A stretch of DNA of 64,000 nt from Sthenelais limicola. Lineage: Eukaryota; Annelida; Polychaeta; Phyllodocida; Sigalionidae. The notes beneath the pieces are model-generated. The model saw only the letters and a program-made list of their open reading frames with translations. It ran no database searches and was not told the DNA's origin. The number at the start of each line of letters is the position of its first letter. Positions within the stretch are counted from its first letter, which is position 1. The stretch covers positions 65,810,773 to 65,874,772 of the forward strand of contig OW804095.1 of the NCBI GenBank assembly GCA_942159475.1, given 5' to 3'. Of the stretch, positions 35,301 to 47,500 are shown piece after piece. The position numbers and the translations under genes are program-made.

Positions 35301-38300
35301 TCCCATGCTTTCGGACACCTCGAACATGAAGAGTTGCTAATATGTCACGTAGTTTTCGAATTTGTATTGACAGAGGGAATGCGTTACCGCACTCATGGCC
35401 GCTTTCTCACGTCACCACTCAAACACTCCAGGGCATTCCAAGGAATAGCTTCCACCGTGGATATTCGCTTCTTATCATGGATTATTATTTGCCTGTGACA
35501 TCTTTCCGTGACGAATCTCTCCATATCCAACAGGCATTGTGACCTTACCAATATATATTGCCCCTTACCAACATCTATTGCACCCATGGTTCAACACTTA
35601 CCCACTTAAGTTTAAAAGAGTTTTTTACAAAGGAAACTTATTTATTTTATGATAGATTATTAAGAGCAAATGTAAGAATAAATAATAGATACTGCATTTG
35701 CTACACAAGGGGCAGGAAATGCCCCTTTCTATTTGTTTCTTCGTTTTTTAAATGACAGGAAGTTGATATTTGTATGGAGTTATTTTACTATTATGAGTCT
35801 AAACTAAAGTACGGATGAAGACGCAAACTCACACTGAGATATAACGTGAGGTCTAGAACCCTTTGCTCTTGGGGCAAACAGAGAACAAAAGAATACCAAC
35901 GATTATATCACAAAATGTATTTTTACAGGCACTACTTGCAGAAAAATCACGATGATGATGTGTACGTATTAAAATACCATGTTGTGAATTATCAAACATA
36001 CTAAATGAACTGGCCCCCAAATCCTAATACTTTACAGAAATTACACAAAATTGATGACTTAATTACAGTTTCGATTATTTCAAAATACACAAACATTACG
36101 TGATATACAAAACAACCAATGTAATTGCTATTGCAACACATAATCATAACATTAATTAAGTTTCTCCGAACTTTATTTCAAGACTAATGAAATATCGATA
36201 TGAATGAAATCAGGGAAACACAATACGTATTGGTAGTGACGGCTGAACTAGCCAGCGGTCATCACTTAGCATTGAATGCATGGTGGATGTATCTTATTGT
36301 TTTCCATGGAAACCAATAACGAATAGAATACTCCTTTATTCATCAGTTCACAATTCGGACAACATGGTTATATATACATATATATATAATATATACGTCT
36401 CCGAGAAACCCAGCTCTTCCGTCACATAATTAACATTGCCTTCTCTAGACGTTCAACGTTGACCTCACCTCGCCATACATACAATGATGTCGCTTATAAA
36501 CATAATGGAGATAAATAAATACTATTTATATGGTCATTTGAGACAATGGAGGTGGTGCTCACCAATAACTCATAGGAATGCATACAATTGGTTATAAAAG
36601 TGACATACATCCTAACAAAAAACGCCACAAAAAATAGTAATAGTAACACCGTTGGGTTGTGCTATAAAAAAAGACGAGTGTTGTCAGTTTTGAGGGGGTG
36701 CTCCATCGCATCCAACTTTTCGGATACTTCTATTTTCTAATACTTTGCATTATTTGGGAAGCCAGGTATAGCAGTAGACCTCGGTGTCGTTGTTGAATAT
36801 GTGTCGGCGCGCGTGCTTGAAATCTTTCTTTCTACTTAATCCGCATCATGTATGCACTTTTGATGTACAATGCAATCTCTGTAGACCATCTACCTGTGGA
36901 ACATTTTCGAGGATCCAGTGTGAGGCCTCACAGGCTTTGCCCTCTCTCTACTACTAGAGCCAAGATGCTCCAGGGCAGAAGCAATGCCTAGCAGGGATCA
37001 ATGCACATACCTAAAGACCTCCTTCAGGGTGTGATTGAGTGACCCTGAATCTGACCCTTGATCCTGCAGAAAGGTATGGCCTGTGATGGCTGACCACAGG
37101 TGGTGGAAGGATTCAGAGGGAGGGGGTGGTGAGTAAAGGTGGTGGGCAAGGCAGGTGGGAGAGATAGCATGAGGAGGAAGGAGTGTGGGGGATAGAGGGA
37201 GGTATAGAGAGACGGGAATCCCGCATGAATCCCCTACTAAAAACCTTGGTGATTTGACCTGTGGGTCGCCATAAAATGCAGGTTGCATGGGAGGAGGAGC
37301 AGACATCTTGCTGGAGGTTGATTTCAGAATCCCAACGTTGTCCTTTTGTTCCAAATGATTTACCAGTACATCATCAAATTCATCTTAAATTGCCGATACA
37401 ACAAATTTATCACGCCATATTAAGAATATTTTTAGCATCTATTTATCAATAACCGTTAATATAACGTTTGTATCCTTTCTAAATTATATCTGGTAACCTC
37501 CATGATACATGTATTAACTATATTTCAGAATACCGACGGCAGTGAGAGCAAAATATACATAGGATATGCTCAAAAAGCTGTGAAAACACTTGATTTGAAT
37601 GTAATGGAGCTCATTTCTAAAACTGAACCTAGGATTAACCACTCATAGTTGAGACCTTTACTCAGTGCTTGATCCCGAAATCTGCCCTTGCATATTCACC
37701 TAGAGGACTTGCTGCTCGGAAACCGGAAATATTATGCTCGAGGGGTCAGTTTTGCTGACGGTGGTAAATGGTGTTTATTTCATTCAGACACGTGACGCCA
37801 GGTGTCACGTGACCAACTATTTCAAACACTCCCAAGCATGCCATGCACACTTAACTTCCTGGCTGACCACTGCATGGACTTCCGCTTTAGATAGCCACGC
37901 ATGCTCATTGAAGGAGGGGCGTTGTGGGCAGGCCAGAGAACCACCTGTAGGGCGGCTGTAGGCTGGCCTTTGCTTTGATCTCAGCGTCCCTAGATGCAGA
38001 TTAACCCACAGAAATCGCAGAACCAGAGTCGTTGATCTTTCTTGAAGAGTATATAAGTGCTTCCAATAATTTTGAAAGTACACTATACGTTTACTACATT
38101 AAACTCGTGCTCTGAGGTTAAACCAAAGAAAAGCAGAATTTATTTACCAATAACTGTTTCATCGCTACGAGACTGTCATACCTGTTAATGTAATTATTAC
38201 TTGTAGATTGCCACTTATGACAGCCGAGGGTATAGTTTATGGCAGGTTAATTATAGAGCGGGGATTTCTCTCTGATGTCGAAGTGTGGAAGAAGGCATAT

Positions 38301-39229
38301 TCCATTAGTTCCTCTTAATCAGTTCACATCCCCATAAACAACAGCTGGGCTCGCCTCCCTCGACCCATTTTGGGGGAAGTTCCTCCTGTCTTAGATGCAA
38401 TCCTCTCCCTCTAAGCCAGGTCATAATAGCACATATCAAGTAGGCGACCTTTAATGGCACTTAAAATCATAAAATGACGCCTAAATGACCAATGGATATA
38501 TGGCCTTCCCTCCCCTTCCATCTACCCCTTCCCACTTTCCTCTAAAGGAAAGGAGCGCTAAACTATAGTACGGACGCATTAAGCTGGTCTAAATGTTTGT
38601 GGCAGATGGCCCTATGATGAGTTCATGGCTGTCTATTCTCTTTGATCTCTAACGCTAATTATATTCATGGATTGATCCAATTGATGAGAAGAAATCGAAA
38701 TCTTAACTGGGGTGCATATTGCAGTACAGAATTAATTCTGGCGTCCATGTATTATATGATAATATTATATTTAGAATGATCCCCATGACCTTGTTCATAT
38801 TTGTTGTTCTTTTGTTTAATGATTTAGATATTCATTCCCATAGATGGAAAACGAAATGATACAAGAAAATTCGCGGATTTATGTTTTTTGCTGAATGCAT
38901 GAAATATCTGACACGCTGTATAATTGCTATTAATATGAAAGCTGTTAGATTTATTACTGGTCCCCAGATTTTAAAGATATGGATGGCCCAATGGCAGCCC
39001 ACCCAGGAAGCCAACAACAGGGTGGCAAACCTTCAGTGGCACCATGCAGCTGCCTCCTGAATTTGAGCTTGAAATATGTACCCTCGCCCTTGAATATCAT
39101 CATTTCCACAGCCCGGATACTAAGGCTTCAAATCTCCCGCGCTTCCTTTCACATCATCGTCATGTCAGCTTTAATCAAAATCGTCGCCAATTTTATCTGA
39201 CTGAGTGGTAGATAAAAGCAAAACTCGGT

Positions 39230-39560
39230 ATCCATATCACGAGGCGTGACGAAAATTGTCTGCTGACGAGAAGCGCCCGTGATCGAGACGAACTGGCATG
39301 AGATGAAGCAACGTCGCCCATAGGCGTCATCTGACGTCACGCTTGTCATCCGCCATATTGCCTTAGTTCATCTACGGCCACACCCGATTTCAAGGTTTGT
39401 GACCATGATGCAATCAGTTCCCCACGTTTTATTGGCAGTGACAAAGGGGTTTCTCATCTCTTAATCATTCCAAAATGGCCGTCAGGTTGTGGTTTAGAAA
39501 TATGACGTCACCTCTTTGAGCAGACGACATTTCGCTGCGAGGCATGTTCCCATCGTTACC
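39230..39560. promoter_or_regulatory. possible CpG-type promoter or enhancer
   Basis: Two perfect TGACGTCA cAMP-response-type palindromes lie at 39332-39339 and 39503-39510. YY1-like cores (CCGCCATATT near 39350, AAAATGGCCG near 39473) lie between and around them, in a locally GC- and CpG-richer stretch. Such combinations are common at animal promoters. No transcript or exon downstream on either strand can be named, so this is a motif-based suggestion only. Confidence 0.35.
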
Positions 39561-41391
39561 CAGGCGCTTGTTCCCCTCCCTCCCATGCACCCTTCTACCC
39601 CCGCAACGATTCCACACAAACCGGAAGCATCATCCAGCACCCTCTATCTCTGCGTATTACAGCGCGGAATGTAATTTAATTTCGCCGCTAGGGGTCTGGA
39701 ACCATGGCAACAGGGATTGACACGTTATTAGTATTCGAGATAAGCGAGGAGAGACACGAGTCAAGTGTATAGAATCAAAACCCATCATACAACATGACAA
39801 GCTTCCGACACGTCTTGCCATTTGGATGTCAAAAACGAGTGAATTGCTTCCATTTCGAACAGTAAAATATTTATTTTTGAACAAATAAAAGAAATACTGG
39901 TGATTTTTTTCAGACCGATTTAATTTAGATGTTCCTTAAATAACCTATATCTTATTGGACACTATGCAATATAGGCCCTTTCATTAAGAAAAAAAATCCC
40001 TCACCGGTGATAGCATTTTAGACTCTGCCTGTAAAATAAATGGATATTTATAAATTCCAGATTTAAACTCAGTTTACGGCCATATAAAAACATTGACTTA
40101 CCCGAAGCAAGATGGACACTGAATGAAAAAGTCCGAATAGCAATAACAGATAAATGTGTTGGGAGTGGCATGCTATTACTGGACTGTCAGTATATGAAAT
40201 AGTATTATAATCGTCAAATACTACAGACTACCTCCCCTAATAACCCTTCAAAAGTAATGTACATGAGACAGCAGCGGATATGTGGGCTTTTGAACGCAGT
40301 AGGACCTTTGATAAATATGGCTCATAGCTCTCAGCTCCATCTTGCTCTATCTTACTTCCATATTTTCTGTGCCATGGGAACTGTTGACAGATTGCAACAG
40401 AGAAGTAATCTCAAACGTATTGGGCTGGGTTGGGTTATACAAATGTATATTTGGGGTTATCAGGCCAAAGGATAGCTAATGCAATTTTATATTAATTTAA
40501 TGTTCCTTTTTTATTACATTCCAGTGCACAATTTTCTGTCCAAAGCATCGCCTGATCTCAGCCAAATTTATTTTTGTATTGCTTTCATATAAATTATTTA
40601 ACTTAGTTTTTTTTAACCGAGTTCCTGAGCATCTAGATCATAAAAAAACCATTCTCACTTTGAAGGAAATATCAGGTGTTTTTCTCATTTTCCAGACCCC
40701 TGGAACCCTGTTTGCTTTGGTCTGGGCTCTTGCTATTTTCCCATCAGTATCAAATAAAAACATGGAAAGTGGTGAGTGACTCCCCTGGTGAGCAGCTCTG
40801 ACACTACTATCTCGCCCCCTTGTGGGTGGTTAATAAGTTAGAGATATGATATGATTTGTATGCCTGATCTCTCCACCTTCCTACTCAATCCCATCCAGGG
40901 GATCCCTATATCAAACTATAACGTCCACAGACCAATCTTTCCGACCAAACAATTACCATTACTATCCCATACTATCCATTCATCCTAGGATGTCCTGTTT
41001 ATTTTTCTCACCCTTTCTGGTGAGTTATCATTTGACAAACGGCCCATGTCGATCATTTATCGTCACATTTTTTAGCAATGATGTATCTTCTTCCAACGGA
41101 TGTTTTGTTCATCGTCCTAATAAGTTCTTTATATATATCTCACTTACAAGTTACATGACAACCATATTTCACCTAGATTTAAATTCCGTTCCTCGTCCCT
41201 GAGATTCATTTGCTTGCTCATAACCAACCCCTTGATACCCCCAGTATACTCCAATGCTCGAAGTTTCTCCACTAATCCACTTTTTCTTGTCAGCGATATG
41301 TTAACATTCGTACATTATTTCCAATAAAATTTGTTTATGAATTGATATAGAGTAGATCCCGAAAGACAACATCCTTATATTCCTTTAAAAT

Positions 41392-41392
41392 A

Positions 41393-41423
<31 letters not shown>

Positions 41424-41424
41424 A
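41392..41424. repeat. (CT)n microsatellite
   Basis: About 16 CT units with a single interruption. No associated feature. Confidence 0.9.
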
Positions 41425-43287
41425 GATTACTTACTTGTTGCTCTCAAACATTCGATACATCATTAAAAAATTTATACGTTAGCTGTTTTATTGAATTAAT
41501 AACATAATAAATTCCAGTTTTCACAGAAAAATAGTGTGCGTGTGTGATACACGAAGCCCTCCTTTATACCATCGTATAGAATGGGAGAGTAGCACCTGCC
41601 CTTCTTACCTAATGTCCACCTGCCCGAGCCCTTTCTACCGTGCCCCTGTCTAATTACATACATTATAGATGTATAGATTACCCGGATTATTTGCATGAAA
41701 TACCCATCAATATTTATTAGACCAGCCCTGGATCTTTAGGGACAAAATACCTTGCAGCATGTCCCTGCTAACAAAACGGGGTAACTGCATGCAATGTCAA
41801 GTGGAGTAAATCCCTCCGTTCCGCTCATTTCCATTCCTTCTCTCTCCCTTCCCCTATTTCTTTCCATCCTTTCGCATCAACCCACAAGCTTTTAGACGCC
41901 CGGTGTTACTCTTCTCTATTTAATTACAAACACCAGTTTCTTTTATAGTGATATTTCTGACTGGGCAGGAGGCAACACCCAACAAGCCACATGACACTGG
42001 CCCCTGTCAGACTGACCACTGGTCATCTCACAAGACCTCTCATTATACCCGTGGGTGGTGGGGCCGGAATTGTAGGGGGAGGAGCTATTGATGTTGGGGG
42101 CGTGGTCATGATAGGGGAGGCCTATCATTTGGTGTTTATTTTCTCATCTTTAGAGAGGACATTTTAACACTAGCAAACAGGAAATCTGACCTCTGATATG
42201 TTTAATATTTGTACCCAAGCTCAGACAGGATTCTTTGACAATGGTACGACTGTCAGATGGAAATTCAAAACAAATAATATTATTTTAAAAATGAACTGAT
42301 GGTGTCAGAGTGTAATTATGTGTCGTTATTTTAAAATCATACTGATGTTGATTGATGGTCTTTACTATGTTTGTTATTCCTGAACACAACTAATACTATT
42401 GCAAAATGAGCTTTGGGCAACTCCTTCAACTAATAATGCGGTAATTCAATTGAATGTTTAAACGAAGCTAAAAGTATGCCGGCAATGTTCTTTGGCACTA
42501 AAAACAGCGAAGCTGAAAGCTGACATCAACTGATTTGCCGTTTCTATGGAAACCTAGCCTGCGGTTGGTGTGACAGGCCAAGTAATTACAGAACAATTAG
42601 CATCCTGATAGGAAATCTGATCACATGATCATGGGGCCTAATTAACGCCTCGTCACATGACCCTAGCTGAACACAAGAAGCGCCATTCTAGCATTACTGT
42701 GGTATTCTGGGAGTAATGAGTGTGAAATGAAAAGATGAGCATCCGGATAGGGGTGGATTGCTTCTGGAGAAGGCTGCAAGATGTTTCCTTCCTCCTGAAC
42801 CCGAGCTCCAGGTACAGGCGGTGGTGTTGTGTTACTTAATTCTGAATGATACAACGTTTCCCCCTGAACCTATATGAAGGATGATTCTTCCCATTCGTCT
42901 GGAGCAATATTTTTGCCAATAATTTAAAAGATCTGTCATCATTGAGTAAGTATCTAATTACGATAGATTCGTCTTATGCCTATATCAGCTATAGTAAATG
43001 CAGGGATGGGTCACATTGCAGATACACATAAACCGAAATAAAGTCTGGCTTCAGAGATGTTACCAGGACTATAGGAATTATTGTATATTAGGACTGTCAT
43101 CTGACTTACACTAGCCCTGTTTCGACTTCTATTCGGCAAGAAACATACGCAACATCTTGTTCTCATTGCTTTATCACTGCTTAAACAAAGGGGATCTTAT
43201 GAGCTCAGTCATTGGGTATGGGTGACAACATTTTATTCTGATGATTAATCTGCTGTTGAATACTTTTAGTAGTAGTAGTATGCGATT

Positions 43288-43850
43288 CCAAACTGTACTT
43301 GACCCCAAACCCTGACCTTGCTGTCACTGTCACAAGATCAAAGGGATCAAAGGGATACCTGAGGGAGATCAAAGGGATACCTGAGGGATGCCGCCGCCAT
43401 GACCTGTGACCTTAGTGGAATGTGACTTATGATTGATGGATCCAGACATCTGAGACACCTAGAGAAACCCTGACCCCAACCCTAACCCTAACCCCAAACC
43501 CTGACCTTAGAATACCTGTCCTGATCGATCCTAATCAGATCAAAGGGGTGTAGAGAGAGGGGGGGTGGCACCTGCTTTGATTTGGAGCTCATTGGAATTG
43601 TGATTTATGTTTAATGGATTTAGACATCTGGCACACCTGGAAACTCTAACCCCACACCCTGATCTTAAGAATACCAGTCTTGATAGATCCTAAGTAGATC
43701 AAAGGGATGTCGAGGGAGGGGGATACCCCTGTTATGATCTGGAACCCCTTGGAATTATGATTTATGATTAACGGCTATAGACACCTGGAGGACTTAGAGA
43801 AACTCTGACCCTAATCCCTAACCCTAGGAATACCTGTTCTGATCAAACAT
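43288..43850. repeat. degenerate 144-171 bp minisatellite with CCCTAA-like blocks
   Basis: At least three diverged tandem units each begin GATCAAAGGG: 43367-43537, 43538-43696 and 43697-43840, with partial units on both sides. Each unit contains a TGATTTATGATTAA-type block and a run such as CCCTAACCCTAACCCC. Unit length falls from 171 to 144 bp. The telomere-like pieces are short and embedded in the unit, so this is not a telomeric array. It lies just left of the Polinton. Confidence 0.85.
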
Positions 43851-44515
43851 TGGGTTATGTATGAAGAATGTGGAGATGAGATATGCGGTTTAGATATCGA
43901 GGTATAGATCAAATTCCAGCATTAGGGTTGTATAGGAAGAATGTAGAGATGAGAGGTTCCCAGTAGAAGGTGTCACAAGGCGGAGCTTTGTAGAACTAAA
44001 GATGAAAGAAATAAAGAAACCAGTATATAACAGTTACCTAGAGATAGCTGTTTTATGCTTGAAGTGTAGTATAAGCATTCATCTTGATATAGCGGATATA
44101 AAACTAACCTAAGACCTAAGATCTCAGACCTTAGACCTTAGACCTTAGGCATTAGTTCTTGAATCGTTAATCATCAACATCTATAGACAGACAGACAGAA
44201 AAGAAGGAGGATATCTAGGTATATATAGAAATAGTGCGTCTTTAGCTCTCACTATCATTGTAGTTACTTACCAGAGCAGTTAGGAATACATACACATGCG
44301 CTGAATAAGAGAGGAACAGAACAGAACAGAACATATACTTATGTTTCATTGAGATTGGAAATACGTTTAATTGATTGATAACATTGCGATTGTGATATAC
44401 TGAGATTGTGATATACTGAGACTGTGATATACTGAGACTGTGATATATAGATATTGTAACATGTTTACATTTGTGATAAGCGATGAGTGATAAACCAAGA
44501 GGATATGAAATTTGA
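43851..44515 (+). promoter_or_regulatory. Polinton left-end region, probable polymerase promoter
   Basis: Non-coding stretch before the polymerase gene. It holds ACCTTAG heptamer repeats, partly mirrored as CCTAAGA (44107-44151), a TATATATAG box-like sequence near 44221-44229, four GAACA units near 44310-44332 and a 16-bp tandem repeat (listed separately). The terminal inverted repeat of the element should lie in or just before it. Which of these elements drive transcription is inferred from position. Confidence 0.45.
44385..44448. repeat. four iteron-like 16 bp repeats
   Basis: Four head-to-tail copies of TGAGAYTGTGATATAC occupy 44385-44400, 44401-44416, 44417-44432 and 44433-44448, with one or two differences each. 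They end 67 bases before the polymerase ATG. Placement upstream of a replication gene recalls iterons or repeated activator sites, but simple slippage is an equally good explanation. Confidence 0.8.
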
Positions 44516-47500
44516 ATGAACATGGCATTTTCAAACTGGGAACTACAACTAATTACTCGAGGATTTAATGATAGGTTATCATTGGTGATATGGGCCTTGG
44601 AGAATGATGTTCTTTCTCATCGCATTGTACAAGAAAGACTTACGAATTTAGAATCTGCATTACAAAGGGTAAGTTTGTATATTATTTTACCGCTAATATT
44701 GATAATTATTTTAAAATTACAGTAGACCATCATATTATACTAAATATAAGTGAGCCAGTGAGTGAGTGAGTGAGTGAATGAGTGAGCGAGCGAGCGAGCG
44801 AGCGAATGGATAAGTACATGAGTAAATGCTGTCAGTTTTATCTAAACAAGCATTATTTTATTTACTTATAATAGGCAGAGACGAGAGGGCAAGCGTGGCA
44901 GCCGTCACCTAATTGCTTTAACACCATACGCTCGCGAGACTTAAACCAACAAGATAATTCACAACTTGGTATCTTCGGCGCTCATCACAAGCGTGCTATA
45001 CGCCAGAACCCTAGTACCGCAACACCTGATACTCCCTTGAATGATAGCACAGCTGGAGTGATAAATAAGACTGATAAGAGAGCACAACCACGTCCTTCAT
45101 GTTCAGCCTCTAATGATAGTGACAGTGTTTCTAATAAAAGCAAAATACGAGTATACAGCTGTCCGTTTTGCAATGCAGAGTTTAGAATTAGGAACGATTG
45201 TCGAAATCACCAGAGTAAATGTTCAAAGAGAAAAGGAAAAGAAGAGAATTCAGTAAATGGTAATAATACATGCGATAACTGCAAGAGAACATTTTCATCG
45301 AGCGTGGCTCTGAGACTACACAGAAGACATTGTCACTCAGAGAAATGTTTTTATAAGTGTCAGAAGTGCAATCGACTGTTTAACTCTTCTCAAAGCTTGA
45401 ACAATCACACAAGAACTTCTTGTGATAAACCTTGTAAATTTCAATGTAAATATTGCAGTCGTAATAACTTTACATCTAATAAAACTGCAATGATTCACGA
45501 AGGAAAATGCCCTGCTCAATTCCCCTGCAACATTTGCGGTCATAGAAGTAAAACAATAAAAGACAGAACCATACACAACCGACAGCACGCTAAAGAAAGG
45601 GCTAGATTTACGTGTAGGAAATGTTCTAAAAAATTTGCCAACAGGAGAGATTTAATATATCATCGATCAGTTATGCATGGCGGAGCAGACAATGGTAGAG
45701 AACTACAAAACGAACCTTGGGATAGACAACCCTGGATTGATGAAGACAATAGAATAAACGATGATTTGGATTATATTTTTAGGGCAAACAGAGGTCATAT
45801 ACTAGCCAATCACCAACGCGGTAATCTAGCATCAATTTACAATTTTCCAACTGATAATATTTCAGGAGGAATTGAAGAATTGATTAGACATCTAGAAAGA
45901 GCATTTGAAGAACAAACTCATACGTTCAAAATAAACCTAGCTTTAGGATTGGTATTACGACACAGAGAAACGGGCGAATTCAGATACTTTGTTGGTCATA
46001 ATAATAATACATTTTTCAATGAACCAATTCAAGTTTCATCTAGAAGAGATCTACAGAGAGTTATTGAGAGGCTACGTGAAATGGACTGGATGAACTATTA
46101 TGCAGTTAATAGGCCTAATACGAAATGGGAATTATATTTCATAACAAATGTGTTGGTTTATGTTACCAATACATACTATCCTCTAGGGAAAGGTAATCTT
46201 CCTGAGCATATCAAAAATGATGCATCAATTAGAGGGTTAGACACTTACAAGAGCGGCACTGCTATCAAAGATAACCTTTGTGTATTTAGATGCTTATCAA
46301 TCCATCTTGAGAATGATGATAAATGCATGGAGCAGACGTCTGTTAAGTATTATCATCAATGGCGGGCGTACTTAACAGAGCGGTTGGATATATCAATTCC
46401 TAAAGATCCTAATCTATACAAAGGTTTAGATTTTACATTTCTTCCAGAGTTAGAAAGATGTTTTGGAATATCGATTAACATTTATGACAAGCAACCAGAC
46501 GCATCAGTTATTGTGACATACTTATCAACCTTTGAATATGAATCTGTAATGTATCTAAACGTGCATGAACATCACTTGTCCTACGTTATGAGATTTGAAG
46601 TATATGCTCATAAATTCCAATGTCACATGTGTAATCGACTGTTTAAAAAGAATGATTATTGCAAGAAACATTCAAAAACATGTGGGAACATTACCTATTT
46701 GGATTACAAGAATGGATTTCATACAAATCCAAAAACAATTTTCGAGCAGATGGAAGAATATGGCATTGTTGTTCCACTGAGTGATAGGATATTTGAATAT
46801 TTTTCAGTATTCGACGCCGAAGCTATCCTTGAGAGAGTTGATGAAGGTTGCGCTGATAAATTAAAATGGAAACATGCTCACCGAGCAATATCAGTAGCAA
46901 TAAGTAGCAATGTTCCTGGATATACAGAACCGATTTGCTTTGTCAATCCAGATCTTAAAATGCTAACTAATTCTTTTATAGATTATCTATATGAAATTCA
47001 AACGAAATCCCACGAACTATGCATGCAAAAATGGAATACTGCTCTTATTCAATTGGAAGAGTTGAAAAATAAATGGACTATTGAGAAACAGAGAGATCAA
47101 CAGCAACAGGGAAATGAAGAGGGAGGAGAGGAGGAGATGAGAGAGGAGGAGGAGGAGGAGGAGGAGGAGGAGGAGGAGGAGGAGGAAGAGGAGCAGGAGG
47201 ATGAGGAGAATGAGGAAGATCGAAGAGAGAAAACACCAATTCAAAGTTGTTCTTCTTCTAAGATAATGTCAAGAGCTGTACATTGTCTGTATAAGAAATT
47301 TACAGACTATATTTCAGTTCTACCTGTACTAGGATTTAATTCCTCGAACTATGACATAAACTTATTTAAGTCTGAAATCTTTGAATCCCTAGATCTAGGA
47401 GATAATAAGAACTCATTTGTTGTGAAAAGAAACAATGCATATATGACAATATGTACTGAAAAACTGAAATTTTTAGATATTTGTCAATACCTTGCACCTG

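Larger units (their letters stand above)
32370..43287. other. long non-coding region, no gene confirmed
   Basis: No gene can be supported with confidence. A minus-strand open frame at 36998-37354 (118 codons) is Pro/Ser/His-rich after an ATG and ends at a GTATGT donor-like site near 37016; it is the only frame here that looks at all exon-like, and it matches no domain I recognise. Other contents are a CT microsatellite at 41392-41424, an AT-rich run near 36370-36395 and the CRE/YY1 motif cluster at 39230-39560. Confidence 0.4.

Noticed and set aside
39365..39385. 5S rRNA-like start (CTACGGCCACACCC)
   Set aside because: The similarity ends after about 14 bases and no internal control region follows.
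43264..43290. AGTAGTAGTAG as the Polinton terminus
   Set aside because: Polinton ends start with AG, but without the right-hand terminal repeat there is nothing to match it to, and the minisatellite lies between it and the genes.
43470..43500. Interstitial telomere array
   Set aside because: Only two or three CCCTAA units occur, embedded inside a longer degenerate minisatellite unit.
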